DNA of 64,000 nucleotides from Margaritifera margaritifera (taxonomy: Eukaryota > Mollusca > Bivalvia > Unionida > Margaritiferidae), in contig JAQPZY010001664.1 in assembly GCA_029931535.1 (NCBI GenBank), positions 2,760,001 to 2,824,000 of the forward strand, given 5' to 3'. Each line of letters opens with the position of its first letter. Position 1 is the first letter of the stretch. Under the pieces are notes generated by a model, which saw only the letters and a list, made by a program, of their open reading frames with translations, did no database searches and was not told the DNA's origin. Shown here piece by piece: positions 24,900 through 37,030 of the stretch. Position numbers and translations under genes: made by a program.

Positions 24900-25620
24900 G
24901 GTATCCTTCTTTTTGTGGATTTTGACTGAAATAAGGAAAATGGTTTCTGCACAACAACTAAAGTTCTCCACCATTCACAGTTACCAAACTTGTGGATAGC
25001 TTGCACTTAGGTTTAGGAAGAACTCTATCAATTACAGGGCCCAAAGGTCAAGGTCACTTTGACAGAAGAAAAAAATTGTTTCCTCACAATAACTTGAGTT
25101 CTCCATCATCTACTGTTACCAGACTTGGTGAATAGCTTGCACTTGGGGTAAGGAAGCATCCTAATGATATTAGGCACAAAAGGTCACAGGTCTAGGTCAT
25201 TTGGACTGAAAGAAGCAAAACGGTTTAAACACAATAACTGGAGTTTTCCATTATTTATGGTTTCCAAACTGTGTGGATGGTGACTAAAGTAATAAAAAAA
25301 AAATTTCAGCATGATAACATTAGTTCTACATGACATTACCTCAACCAAACTTTGTGGATGGCTTGCATTTGGGGAAGAAGGCTATTGATTTTAGAGTCAA
25401 AAGAGCAAAGGTCAAGGTACACTGACTGAAAGAAGAAAAATGGTTTCTGCACAATAACATTAGTTATACATTGCAGACCTGACCCAAACTTTGTGGATGA
25501 CTTGCATTTAGGGTAAGGAAAAAAGTCTGTCAGTTATGGGTTCAAAAGGTCAAAGGTCAAGGTCATTCAAGCTAAAAGAAGAAAAATAATTTGTACACAA
25601 AAATATAAATTATCTACATA
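24900..25620 (+). repeat. ~140-bp tandem array, five to six copies
   Basis: The anchor atggtttctgcacaataact or a variant recurs near 24,941, 25,078, 25,221, 25,307, 25,442 and 25,590. Shared words in each unit are aaggtcaaggtcactttgac, ttctccatcattcacagtta, ccaaactttgtggatggctt and gcatttggggtaaggaag. One unit, starting near 25,221, is about 86 bp rather than 140 bp and so carries a deletion. Confidence 0.75.
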
Positions 25621-25744
25621 AAGGACTATTAAACATGGGGTATTCATATAATCTACTGTTCACTGTACTCTTCTTAGTACCTCAAATTTTGTATTATAGA
25701 AAAAATTTTTATAAAATGTCCTTTATGACCTGTCAGAGTAGGAA

Positions 25745-25832
25745 AGTATGTAAGTAGAAAGGTGGGTAGTTGGGTAGGTAGGTAGGTAGGGTAGGTATTG
25801 GTAGTTGGGTAGTTAGGCAGGTAGGTAGATAT
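25745..25832 (+). repeat. (GGTA)n-like simple repeat
   Basis: Imperfect GGTA/GTAG repeats with interspersed gttgggtag steps. It follows the array at 24,900-25,620. Confidence 0.85.
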
Positions 25833-26295
25833 GTTTTACAGTATGTCAGCACAATACTGGGTATAGAGTACTGATTAAATCTTAAAATGTTAAATTGTTA
25901 AAAGATTAAGAGTTATAATGTTGAGAAAATTGCAAAAAATAATTGAATTAGAAAAGGGGCCAACATTTCATTGTGAAGATCACTATAGTCTGAACATATT
26001 TTCTTTACAGTAATTAATGCTTATAGTGGCCACTGAAGACTACTAAAAGTAGAGGTGAGCTAATTGTAATCTTTGATTACATTTTGGTTAGCACTGAGGT
26101 AATCAAAAGCATGTTGGATCATCCATTTGTTCATGACCTTGGCATAAATATTTAAAGTAGAGGTGATGTGAAACCTTTGGAAAATGTACAAGAGTGCTGA
26201 AATATTCCATTGCCTTAGAAAGTACAATTCTATTTTAAGGTGTATAGGATTACCAGTACTATTCATAAGAAGCTTGTTTCTCTTAATTGTTATAG

Positions 26296-26403
26296 GTGTG
26301 TAGGAACATCAACCGCATCAAGGTGTGTATGGAGACAGGTAATACAGTGGTGTTGCTGAACCTGGAAAACTTGTATGAGAGTCTGTATGATGCTCTCAAC
26401 CAG
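26296..26403 (+). CDS. RNF213: RNF213-like exon 6 (degenerate AAA core)
   Basis: This phase 0/0 exon has exactly 36 codons: VCRNINRIKVCMETGNTVVL followed by LNLENLYESLYDALNQ. It is nearly colinear with the vertebrate segment LCRNINRVKICMETG and NLYESLYDALNQ. The hydrophobic VVLLNLENL strand takes the place of a Walker B strand but has no DE pair, in keeping with an inactive AAA unit. The acceptor is attgttatag and the donor is cag|gtgagt. Because it is phase 0 at both ends, skipping it would keep the reading frame. Confidence 0.95.
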
Positions 26404-26881
26404 GTGAGTTGATAATCTATGAACTAGTACGATTTAAATATAATAAATATTATAGAAAATAATTTTGTAAACTACAAAACAAAAAGACCTGAGTAACCAG
26501 ATGTCTAAGATACTACATACTTTTCTTCATTACCACTAGCTGCCTTCAGGAGAGTTTTTCAGAAAAATCAGTTACCTGGGAGCAATCACATTAGTATAGT
26601 CTTTATTAATTTTATACTGAGAAAAGTAGTAATGCACTAATAATAAAAAGCTTGTGATGACAATCTGAAAGCCTGGTCTGTAGATACATTTATAACACAT
26701 TGGATTTTTTTTTTTTTTTGCTCATTGACCTTGACTGTCTGTCTAAGGTCCCTGCCTGAGTCCTAGTGACCTCATACCTTATCAACATAATATCGAGTTC
26801 TGTTTCTTGAGTCTTATATCATAAACTTATAAATCACAAGTTTTGTTAAAGCTGAAATTATCATTTGCTGGTGTATTTCAG

Positions 26882-26967
26882 TACTATGTGTACTTTGGAG
26901 GAGAGAGATACGTAGATCTTGGATTGGGAACCCACAGAGTGAAGTGCAGGGTACACAAGAATTTTAG
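26882..26967 (+). CDS. RNF213: RNF213-like exon 7 (degenerate AAA core)
   Basis: The exon encodes 28 codons plus two bases: YYVYFGGERYVDLGLGTHRV then KCRVHKNFR. YVDLGLGTHRVKCRVH is one of the best conserved blocks of the family. The acceptor is gtgtatttcag and the donor is ag|gtacac, leaving phase 2. It follows exon 6 after an intron of only 478 bp, one of the two shortest here, whereas the next intron is 8.4 kb. Confidence 0.95.
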
Positions 26968-27009
26968 GTACACTTTTTTCTTCATTTCAGATTGTTAGTT
27001 CAAATGGTC

Positions 27010-27170
27010 AAAGACCAAAAGAGCCTAAGTGATGGCCCATCATCTTTCTGTCTATCCATACATTACCATAAGTTTGATTTTGCTAGTGCCCCTAAACTAC
27101 TGCGATGATTGCCATGAAACTTTTCACATGCACATTCATTTCAGGGTCTAGTTGGTTCTTAATGAAAATC
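27010..27170 (+). repeat. Hairpin-headed element start, headless and coreless fragment
   Basis: The stretch contains catcatctttctgtctatcc, cctaaactactgcgatgatt, gccatgaaacttttcacatg and ctagttggttcttaatgaaa. These are the words following the heads at 330 and 23,297. It stops just before the I-clade LINE. Confidence 0.5.
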
Positions 27171-27689
27171 CCCCTGGGTTATGGCTTGTAGAATAGGCCT
27201 GATGTATCCTCATTGCATGTAGTAAGAGGTTACTGAGTAGAAGCAAACTATTTGCTTTTGTTTTGCATCCTGTGTTGTTGGAGGAGAGTATCCTGGTAGT
27301 TCAGTAGAGGAGAGGCTGATGATAGCCACTTCAGTGCAACACACTACTTCGGCTGCAACTTCAGCTAGATGGGTGGTCAGAAGGGCCCTGGTCTGATCAA
27401 TTAGTTAGTCATGCCAAGCTTCAGTAGCTATGTTAAAGATACACAGTTTAACTGTTTTGATACAGTTTAAAAGTGACCTTTGTGATTCATCAACATGGTG
27501 TTCTTCACCAAACCTCACAAAGGACATAGCTGCTGGGGGGGGGGAAGGGTCAGTTGAGTAAAGTTTCTACTTTGATTGAGTATATCACCCTGTGTAGCCC
27601 TGGCATGAGAAACACAATAAATGAGCATAAATCTCTGTCTCCTTGTTGGGGAGCATAAGTGATGAAATTATAATCTGACATTATGGGAA

Positions 27690-28930
27690 AACCAACCAAA
27701 ACTTCGACCATTAGTGTTTGACCTGGTCTCAATAGGACCAGTACTATTTCAACCAGTGACTCAGATGAGAAAACTTGCCTGAGTCAGAGAAATTGGCCAA
27801 GATTTTTCATTGTTGAATCCAGTGATAAACCAAAAACTAACCAAACCATCACCTTTTCTGATAGCTAAAGCACTTCAAGGCTTGGCTTGAGAGCCAAGAA
27901 GTGTAAAAAACTTAGTTCGGGCCAACTACTTGTAGAGTGTAGCTGCAGAGCTCACTCTGATCATCTACTTTGCTCAAAGTGGTTTGTGGAGATACCTGTT
28001 AAGGTATTTCTACACAAATCTCTCAACTTGTCAAGAGGTGTTGTTCGATCTAGAGATTTGCATAGCTGCAGTGAGGTTGGGATGCTAAAACATCTCTGCT
28101 TTCAGAATATCTCACAAGTGAAATTAATCAACATTCACCATAATGGCATGTTGGTTCCTACAGACACTTACATACTGACATTCAGCTGTGCCATCAATCA
28201 AAGCCAGGTTCTTAAATATCCCTGTCGACCCTTTCATTCCAAATCCTTTGCGGTATTTCTACTGCCAGAAATATGGCCACCAAAAAGTTGTCTGCAAGAG
28301 GAAATCAGCCTGTCCCGGATGTGGGCAGGAGGCTCACAATGGATTGTCCTGCTCTCAGAAAATCTAATGTGTGAATTGCAAGTCAAAACATTTCTCATAC
28401 TCTAGAGACTGTCCTGAGTGGAAACTAGAGAAGGAGATCCAGCATGTGAAACTGGAGAAAAAGCATCAGCTTTCCAGAGGCCAGGAAATTTGTGGAAGCC
28501 ACAGCTGCACTTAACACAACTGGCAAATCGTATGCCAGTGCAGCTAAGTGGAGAAGAAACCTTCCACAAATGCTGTCTGTACACAGACAGACATTACTTG
28601 GCCACAAGGTCAAACCAAATTCACAGTTTTTATGCCACCAAAACCCATGCCAGCAGTACCCAAACCAACAGCAAAGTAGAGAAGTCAGATAATCAGTGTG
28701 GCAAATGTAGCAATTAGGACATCTAATGCTGCAAATGAAAAACCACCAAAATTCAACCCAAGAAAAGATAAGCAAACCACTGGCCCCTTTTGACATTGAA
28801 TCAGTGTACCACAGAAGATTCCCAAAGCTCCTACTGAGAAAATGTTTAAATCCAGTCCACCAAAATAGCAGCGGACCACTGGCACCAGTGGTAATGCATG
28901 CTCAAAACCATAGTGCTTATTTTTGGCTGT
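27690..28930 (+). pseudogene. I-clade ORF1 (Gag-like, zinc-knuckle) relic
   Basis: It reads LLVECSCRAHSDHLL, then IPVKVFLHKSLNLSRGVVRS, with frameshifts, into a zinc-knuckle region where cysteines are partly lost, then a helix ending AALNTTGKSYASAA. The segments recur at 38,735-39,960 in copy 2. ORF1 proteins of this group bind RNA and form the retrotransposition particle. Several frame changes make this copy non-functional. Confidence 0.75.
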
Positions 28931-30150
28931 AAGCTAACTTTTTTCCCACATATTAGATACCACAGTGACAAATGTCAAAAAGCCCTGGATTTAATATGAA
29001 TCATGGCAAATGCAGATTGGGGAGCAGATCAAAAGGTCTTGCTCCAGTTATAAAGGACTTGAGTAAAATCTATACTTGACTATGGCTCGATTGTGTATGG
29101 ATCAGTTTGCAGATCGTACCTCCATATGCGTGATCCAATACGCAATGTCAGGGTGCATTTAGAACTTTCCCTTCAGAAAGCCTCTATGTTCAGGCAAATG
29201 CACCTTCACTGTATCTCAGATGAATGAAATTGGCCACCAAACTAACTTCTAATCCGACAAACCCAGCATATGTTGTAGTCTTTAAGGCCAAATACCAAAC
29301 CTTGTATGCTGAGAAACCAAACTTCATTCCACCTTTTGGCATACAAGTTTTTCCTTACTTAAAAACAGCAAAAATCAGTCTTTGAAATACTGCACAATTC
29401 TGTATTCCCAAATTACACCTGTGGTTATCAAAACCTCCCAAAATAATATTTGACCTTTGCTAATTCAAAAAGTCCTCAGCAAATCCTCTTCTTTTTCAAA
29501 GTAAATTCAATGAAATCAGGGCCTCTTATTATAGTCATACATCTCTGTATACAGATAGTTCAAAAGATGGAAAGTTGGAGCTGCCGTTGCAACACGCCAT
29601 GGCACCATCTTCATCCAGTCACTGGATAAAGCCTCAGTTTTTACGGCAGAATTTATGGCCATACTCTAAGCTTTGAACTACATTGAAATCTCTCAAAAAA
29701 CAAATTTCATCATCTTTTCATATTCCCTTTACACATTGAAAGCCTTGCAGAATTTTAAATCTGACAACCTGTTAACATCCCAGATATTACAGAAACATGA
29801 TGTTCTCATGGAATCCGGGAAAAGTATTATGTACTGTTGGCTGCGAATTTGCATTGGTATTGAGGGTAATGAAAGGGCAAATAAAGCAGTCAAAACTGCC
29901 CTGCAGTCACCCATTTCTGAGTGGAAGATTCCATATACTGTCTTAAAATATTTTATAAATCAGTATGTTTATCACACTTAGAAAAAATATGTGTAATGAA
30001 AACACCACAAACAAACTTCAGAACATCGAACCCACTATTGGCAAGTGGCATCCCTCGCATAGAACAAATCAGAGAGATGAGGTGGTATTGTGTCAGGAAC
30101 TTTTACCAAACTTTGTATTTTGTTGTTTTTCAGTAAACAAGTTGATAGCA
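28931..30150 (+). pseudogene. I-clade ORF2 relic: RT thumb and RNase H
   Basis: 28,950-29,230 encodes a thumb segment with a LDYGSIVYGSVC-type motif (stop-broken). At 29,555-29,665 is YTDSSKDG and, after a frameshift, the AEFMA segment of an RNase H fold. 29,700-29,960 continues with NFKSDN, CWLRI and GIEGNERANKAVKTALQSPI, the last holding the family's GNERADKAAK-like helix. A further diverged piece to ~30,120 has GKWHPSHRTNQRDEVVLC, which also occurs at ~54,020. Confidence 0.8.
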
Positions 30151-30244
30151 TTCTGACATTGATTTTATGGTCAAGGTCTTGACTCAGAATTTGATCTGTG
30201 AAGTCTTGTGAGCATAATAACACAAACAAGTATTAATTGATTTT

Positions 30245-30600
30245 TATCAAACCCAGTTTATCATATTGACTGACTGATCACGAATCCAAACACTGACGTC
30301 TAGTGCCCCAGAGCCAAACTATTTCCTCAACCCCAATTTTGATTGTCTAGTAATGACATCATATACATAATTATCGATTACTTAAGTCTTAGCTCAATTT
30401 TGATTGGTTAATAGTGACCTCATAATTGCCACAAGTAAGCACAGCGTGTGGACATCATAAATACCATAAATAATTGGAGTAATTATTTAAATGAAGTCCA
30501 TCTTGATTGGTCTTAATTAGAGTAAATTATTCAGTAAAGTCAGTTCTGATTGGCCCTTGAAGACATCCTTAATTTACAGCAGTTTGATACAGCAGGGATC
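30245..30600 (+). repeat. Degenerate ~65-bp repeats
   Basis: The motifs attttgattgtctagtaatgacatcat, attttgattggttaatagtgac (~30,403), cttgattggtcttaattaga (~30,502) and tctgattggcccttgaagac recur irregularly. No element ends were seen. Confidence 0.45.
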
Positions 30601-31089
30601 ATGCCTGCAACAGTGACCCTTGTAGGACTGACCAAAACCCCAAATGAGTTTGCTGCCTAGCTTAAGTTGATCTCATCCCCAGATTACTTAGATGGCTGAA
30701 TAGACTTGTGTGGGTCAATTATATCCTCCTTATAGGTGTCCACTATCTAATACTACCCAGGCCCTACTACTTAACAAATATGGATAAGTAGGATAATAAT
30801 GCACAATATATTTACCAATTATCAATATACACGGGTAACTGTGAAGTTAGCAAAGAGAATTTCTGTAAGAATATAAAAGTTGTGTATAAATCACAATTAA
30901 TAATATTTTCCTTTAAATCAAACTTAGAAAGTGGGTATAACTTGACAGCATCTGAGATGAGTTCAGTCATCTTCTAGAAATATTTTTATGGTACTTGTGA
31001 ACATTTTAGCTCAAACATATAAGTAAATATTTATGTCAAGTCCATGTCACTAGGAAGCAAGACAAAGCAGCCACTTTTCCAGCAGTGGT

Positions 31090-31930
31090 GTAGTCAACAG
31101 TTTGTTAAGGTTTTGGTTAAAGTTTTTCATTTGATATATTTTCAAAACCCTTGATGGATATCATCATAGTTGGCAGGATTCATTATGAAGCTAAGACAAT
31201 TCATTCTACTGCATGCTTGCTTGCCCTTTTACCTTGGGTCTTTATTCACAGAAAATTTGTATTGTGGTTTCGGTTAAAGTTTTTTCGTTTGTAGATATAC
31301 TGAAAATATTTCTTAAACCCCTTGATTTGGTTCATACTTGGGATGAACTATTATGAAGCTAATTAATTATGTGACATGTGCTTGCTGCTTTGACGTTGGG
31401 GTCAAGGTCACAGTTATAGAAAGTGTGTGTTAAGGTTTTGGTTAAAGTTTTTTAACTAGCTTATATTGCCTAAATTCCTTAATGAATTTTATTCATACTT
31501 GGGATCAATCATTGTGAATCTAAGACAATCCATTCTGTGACTTGCTTGCTTGACCATAGGGTTAAGGTCACAGTCATAGAAAATTTGTGTTAAGGTTTTG
31601 GTCAAAGTATATTGATTTGCTGATATTTATTAAACTCTTTCATGGATTTTCTTCATATTTTGGATTAACCCTTATGAAACTAAGACGGTTCTTTCTTTGA
31701 CACACATGCTTGCCCCTTTTGACCCTGTTCTCTGGGTCATGGCCATAGAGAATATGCATTAATGTTATGATTCAGGTTTTTCATTTGCTTATATTTCCTT
31801 AACCCCTTTGGTGGGATGATTCATTATGAAATTATGAAGCTAAGATTATTCATTCTGCGACACACTTGTTTGCCCCTTTTGACCTTGGGGTCAAGGTCAC
31901 ACATTTTACAGGAACAATTTATGGACTTGA
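31090..31930 (+). repeat. ~163-bp tandem array, five copies
   Basis: The anchor ttaaggttttggttaaagtt or a variant recurs near 31,105, 31,268, 31,432, 31,591 and 31,760, giving a steady period of about 163 bp. Each unit carries cattatgaagctaagacaat and cttgcttgcccctttgacct-type words. It is followed by ~660 bp without recognised features. Confidence 0.8.
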
Positions 31931-32591
31931 CATACAAGCCGTGGCCTTCTAGTTGGTACCAAATTTGGTATGTTGAATTTTCTCAAGAATATCAGAAATG
32001 ACTTTAATGCTTAGTAATTATAAAGATAAAAGGAAGGAAGAAACAAACTTTGCCTGAATTAATACAAATGATTTTCAGCCAAGAGAGCATCAGTTCCTTC
32101 TAAGGACACTTGTTCTATACTTTGGTTTATGCACCCATGCAGTGCCAGTAAATGTTGGATTTCACGTGAATTTTTGTGCAGCTTTATATTATTGAACTCT
32201 TGCATGTATTTGATTGCCTGCATTTAACTTTTTTTTAATAGAATGAATGACTATTATTGTTGGATACATCCCCTTTGTATCCAGCAAGTTGGTCTGTTTA
32301 AGGCTCACCAGAGCATATTGTAGCAAACAGGGTCCTTTTCAATGCATCCAGTGCTAATACATGTAATGCTAATTTTTGTTAGAGCTTATCAGACATTGCT
32401 GTCTTTACCTTTGTTTAAGCGAAGTGAAATTTTGTAAGGTTGACTTGTATATTTTTGTCATATTTTAATCATTATCTTTAAACTTTTATTTATATGCGTT
32501 GTTATAATAAACTCTGTATTGCTGCTCAAGTGCAGATTTAGTTGATTTTACATTTGACTTTAGAACATTAATTAGCTTAAAATTTGTATCA
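31931..32591. other. Intron sequence without recognised feature
   Basis: AT-rich intron between the 163-bp array and the solo LTR. Nothing supported was found. Confidence 0.4.
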
Positions 32592-33465
32592 GTATTGTTA
32601 CGATTAGGGGTAATGTAACAAAAGAAAAGACTCAAACAAGCTTTCAAGATTTAAAATACAAATATTTAATTTCCTTAAAATATTAAAATATTTGAACAAA
32701 CAATTAAAGTGAAAGAATTAAAAATAGCTTACAGTATAGAATATCCTTAAAAGTTCTAAATTGTTCTAAAGTCCACTGATCCAGAAGTCAATCCAAATAT
32801 TCCGATTGAGGTATTCCGAATGAAGTAACCTTCACTGTACTAATGAGTTAATAAGAATAAGTTATATCCAAGTAATCCTTGCGAATATGGAATATCACAA
32901 GTTCTAGAAATGTTTCCAATAATTCCACGGAGCTGTATAATAATTAAGTTGAAGACACAGTACTAATCCGAAATGCACTGTATTAATAATATAAATAGAT
33001 CTCCAAAGAAGAATATCCCACACACAAAATTAACCAAATTCGTTTATGACTTCTCAAATTAAATGTAACTATGAAGAATGCCCAAATACTGCTATATTTC
33101 CTATATATATATCCTTACTGTGCAGAATCGAAATAAAAACCCATTCTACATCTTCGATAAACAACTGGGTATTTTGAAATAATTTCCTTCCAATAAACAC
33201 GATTAATTCTTCGGTAATGACCTTAAACTATAATTCCTGATCAATACAATGTTTACTCTTAAAAGTACAAGAACTAGGTCAAAAGTTCAAACCTCTCACG
33301 CACTGAAAACATGTGACATGACCTAAGATTCAGCAAAATATCGATCAAAATTACAGTATGTGTACTCATGGCAAGACGCCAGCTGTTAGACCAAGAACAG
33401 AGATCATAAACTAATAAACTATACCATCATTAAAAGAAAAATGATATATAATTCCATAACAGTAT
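32592..33465. mobile_element. Solo LTR-like element, 866 bp, with 4-bp target duplication
   Basis: The element 32,596-33,461 starts TGTTACGATT and ends CCATAACA, so it has the TG...CA ends and an imperfect terminal inverted pair (TGTTAyGr) of LTRs. It is bracketed by gtat at 32,592-32,595 and 33,462-33,465. A TATA-like tatatatatatcc (~33,104) and an aataaaaa (~33,132) fit an LTR promoter and polyadenylation region on the plus strand, though strand is not certain. No gag-pol is present nearby. A 4-bp duplication suits a Ty3/gypsy-type integrase. An 8-bp duplication cagtattg with hAT-like insertion is an alternative reading of the same junction. Confidence 0.6.
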
Positions 33466-34267
33466 TGAAGATTACTCTTCTCACTTTCCACTACTCTCTT
33501 TTGATGTGAACATCAGTATCATGGATACTTTGATTCTGTATTATCACAAGCTCAACACCATTTGAAGGATGGTTTTTAAACTGTGAAAATAGAATCATTA
33601 AACATTACCTTTTTATATTCACTCCAATTCCCCATCTGCCCCTTATGGAGGTGCAAAGTCATTGAGAAATCTTTATTAAATTTTCAATTTTAAGTTTTTC
33701 ATTTTATTTACAAACCAAATATCCCGTCAGAGATTCTTATTAAACTTGTAAAAGCATTAGCACCTTTTTTGTTTGTTGCAAATGTACCAAATGGACATGC
33801 CATTAAAATCTTACAGTCATACTATATAAATCATTCAGTGACTATACACCTGTCCTTTGCTAGAACATGGTAATTGGGATTCATAACTACCTGACACTTT
33901 AAGTACTGAACTAATATATAACAAATATGAAAAGATCTAATTTACACTCTTTGAATGTGTATTTAGCTTGGATCCAAAATTTGTCTTGCTCTTGTTGGAC
34001 TTTTTTTCCAAACATTAGTGTGGCTGCTAGATATTTGTGAAGTTTAGGCATAATAAATAAGAAAATATAGACGTACCCTCTTATTAGGTGTACTGGAAAA
34101 TATATTATTTTCCATTCCAGATTTGTATTTGCTTCAGTTTTTGTATCATGCTTCCAATCATTATGTTTCATGTCAAACTATTTATTTATTAAAATAATAT
34201 TTTCTTTGAGAAAATTATTCTATGGAATTTTGCTCAACAGCATTATTTTGTGCCATGGATATGTTTC
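33466..34267. other. Intron sequence without recognised feature
   Basis: AT-rich intron. The 86-codon minus-strand frame at 33,911-34,171 has no recognisable domain. Confidence 0.4.
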
Positions 34268-34600
34268 TAGCTCACCTGGCCATAAGGCCAAGTGAGCTTA
34301 TGCACATTAAGGCCCTGTGTTCATCATGCATTGTGTGTTATGTGTCTTGCTTCTGTCAACAATTGCTGTCTTCACTTCTCAAAAATGACTGAACAATATA
34401 TGACCAAATTTGGCACAGAGCATCCTGGCATAAAGGGCTTTCAAATTTGTACAAATATGCTGATCTGCCATCAATAATGGCTACTGTTATTAAAAGTAGT
34501 AAAAACCCTTTAAGTGACTTCTTCACAAAAACCCCTGAACAGAGTTTGATAAAATTTTAAAGAAAGCATCCGAGCAGGAAAATCTTAAAAAATTTAAAAA
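34268..34600 (+). repeat. Hairpin-headed dispersed element, best-preserved head
   Basis: gctcacctggccataaggcc followed by aagtgagc forms a near-perfect 12-bp stem with a 4-base loop (34,271-34,298). Then gtgttcatcatgcattgtgt and gtcaacaattgctgtcttca follow, and two degenerate core units (gaccaaatttggcacagagc; gagtttgataaaattttaaa) with a 110-140-bp period. Heads of this type recur at 3,509, 23,182, 59,656 and 60,889, and inverted at 62,970. Confidence 0.75.
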
Positions 34601-35410
34601 CCACTGTTTTGATCACTTGACTTTATAAAGAAAATGAGAAGTTCAAGATATGCTAATCTAATAGGCAAATTTTTATTGCCACATAGGCTGCTTCAAATGA
34701 CATATATAATGAATAAATGCACGCTGATAAATACTGATCACAGGTATGATTGGCATGTAATGAATGCACATTTCTTATAGCCACACTTGATTTGTGCCAG
34801 CAGCAATTTCAAGTGTCCTATTGCTGGTTAAAAAATACCACAGCAGTGTCTAGTCAGATTCATTTGTGGCTAATTCAGGACAAAGATTGTAATAACAAGT
34901 TTAAATGATGCTAAACTTGAAATAAAATAGTCAGATAAATCCTTAACCTGATGAATATTGTAAAGTGGGCACTTATTTGTTTCTTTTACATTTTTTAATG
35001 GTATCCATGGTGGGACCATGTAATGTCTGAAATTGGGATATCATGAAGGACGCTGCAACAAAGGAGTGCTGTATTTTTCTTTGCATTCAAGGTTTTCAGG
35101 CATGGTATATAAACCTACCAGGAGATAAGAGGTTGACTTTCATTGCAACTCTGCATTAGTTTATTCATTGGATTATTAATGCTATATGAAACACAATATC
35201 AAGGCGACTTGAATAATGACTGTAAGCATGATTGGATTTTTTATTATTATGCATTGAGTTTTTTTAACTGTTTAAGAACATGTTATTAAAAAAATTTTAT
35301 GATATGATGATGGATAACTAATTTACTTACATTAATTCCATTTGATAAACATTTTATTTTCAAGGTTTATTTACTTTTGATCTGAACAAATGTTTTGATT
35401 AATTTTCCAG
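34601..35410. other. Intron sequence without recognised feature
   Basis: AT-rich intron leading to exon 8. The last bases before the exon form an ordinary acceptor (attaattttccag). Confidence 0.4.
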
Positions 35411-35587
35411 GTTAATTGTGGTAGCAGAAAAGGATGTGGTTTACAAGAAATTCCCAATCCCCCTGATCAACAGACTTGAGAAACATTTTCTGACAGTAAA
35501 TACAATCCTTACTCGAGACCAGCATGATCTGACAGAAGAGCTCGAGAAATGGGCAAAGGATTTTTCAACAGAAATGGCTAAACATTT
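35411..35587 (+). CDS. RNF213: RNF213-like exon 8 (NRLEKH segment of degenerate AAA unit)
   Basis: The exon completes the split arginine codon and reads LIVVAEKDVVYKKFPIPLIN, RLEKHFLTVNTIL, then a charged helix ending near KH. FPIPLINRLEKH matches vertebrate RNF213 almost exactly and corresponds to the sensor-1 and arginine-finger side of the AAA unit. The end is set at tt|gtatgt because phase 2 is needed to join exon 9. The next GT, four bases further on (gtacag), would break the frame with either exon 9 start. Confidence 0.94.
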
Positions 35588-36610
35588 GTATGTACAGTTG
35601 TAGTATGCAGTGCAACTGCTGATGTGGAAAGCTTACAGCATAAATAAATTCTAAATATTGTAGTATAATATGTATAACTACTATATATATTTAGGTATTT
35701 AGATCAAATTAGGTTTGGTCAAACAGAGGTGTAAATTAGTAAATATTATATTTTTTCATTTTCATTGTGAATAATACATTTAAAGGTTTGCCAGTAATAT
35801 GTTGCAAAACACTGATGCATTAAAAATAATTTTTATCAATATTTTGTACTCCCATGACTTGTGGAAACAAGTACAGATAAAGAATACATGTTTAGTAAAG
35901 AGCTTTTTCTCCATGTATATTGGGACTTTTTCAAGCATTTGGACTTTTTATACTCCAAAAGATTGATAAGTATTTAAAGTCACCTTTTTTTTACTCCAGC
36001 ATTTTGTAGAAAAATGGAAGATATTAAATATGGTCTTTATGTTTTTCCATCAGTTTGTCCCACTTTTGTTTTTGCACTGTTACAATAATTTTCCCCACAC
36101 TTTCAGATATTTGGGGGCGGGTGTGATAATACAGTTCTTGCATACATACATATGTATGTACCATTATAATGTCCTTAAACTCATTCATTGCTAAAGCTAG
36201 ACACATGAAACTTGGGTCATTGCTAGTCTTGTGGGTGTAAATTGTGTCAGCACTTTTGGAATTTTTATTACAACCATGCAGGTTAGGCTTGGTGGAGGTG
36301 GTGGTGGGAGGGAGGGAGGATGATTTAGGTACATTTCAATATATATCTTCACTCATTTACTGTACATAAAGAGACAAATTCTTAAATTCAGCTGATATTG
36401 ACCCTGTGGTCCATCCTAGCCCGCCCAGGAGATCCCAACCATATAACCATGTTATACTAATTCGGCATGGAAAGATCAATGCACACATCCAACTGACATT
36501 TGCCTTTAGAGCAGTCCTTACCCTTAGTGATTTACCCAAGAGGCTCAAACTTCAGTGTGGCAGTCAGATGAGAAGGCATGGGGATACATGTTTGACAAAC
36601 ACAGAATTCT
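35588..36610. other. Intron sequence; one G-rich stretch
   Basis: Mostly AT-rich intron after exon 8. A purine-rich stretch at 36,289-36,321 (ggtggaggtggtggtgggag and ggagggagg) is the only compositional oddity. No gene seen. Confidence 0.4.
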
Positions 36611-37030
36611 GATTTGTAATTGACTTTCAACTCTATTTGGTGTGCAGTTTTGTACATTCAATATCTGTGATTAGTATTGTTGTCAGCCATTTATGACATC
36701 ATTTTGTGGAGTTAAGGCCCCTAATTGTGTCATAAATTACTTTTTTGCCTTTGTATAATAACTGTTATTATTGAATTTCAACCAAATTTGGTGCAGCTTG
36801 ATATTGACAAGGTGTCAGATTAGTTTGACTATTGCTGTTCTAAGTCGTCATTTGTTTTAGTTGTTGCCCCTAAATATAAACGCATCCAGTTTCATACCTG
36901 CACAATAACTCATTTATAATTGGTTTTCAATCAGATTTAATGTGCAGCTTTATATTTACAATATTTTTTAGGAGTACAGTTGTCGGCATTTTATATCATC
37001 ATTGGCAAGGTTATGGTGCCTGATTGTTGC
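36610..37030 (+). repeat. ~301-bp direct repeat, two diverged copies
   Basis: tgtaattgactttcaactct...ttggtgtgcag (~36,614) and tataattggttttcaatcag...ttaatgtgcag (~36,915) are followed by the same order of motifs: a tacaatat step, gttgtcggcatttta/gttgtcagccattta, gacatcat and aaggcccctaattgtg/atggtgcctgattgttg. Confidence 0.6.

Larger units (their letters stand above)
27264..30150 (+). mobile_element. I-clade-like non-LTR retrotransposon, copy 1, internally deleted
   Basis: The 5' UTR (27,264-27,540) aligns with that of copy 2 at 38,302-38,600. It then holds a broken ORF1 (27,690-28,930), a fragment of the reverse-transcriptase thumb, and an RNase H domain. Relative to copy 2 about 1.65 kb is missing at ~28,905-28,930, which removes the whole endonuclease and catalytic RT. 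An RNase H after the RT places it near the I/Nimb group rather than CR1. No long A or ATT tail was seen at the 3' end. Confidence 0.85.

Noticed and set aside
28425..28796. Minus-strand frame of 123 codons
   Set aside because: Shadow of the I-clade ORF1 relic on the opposite strand.
35588..35603. Exon 8 extended to the stop in the intron or ended at the gtacag donor
   Set aside because: Only the tt|gtatgt donor gives phase 2 that joins either exon 9 start in frame.
36289..36321. G-quadruplex
   Set aside because: Mostly GG steps with too few runs of three G; not convincing.
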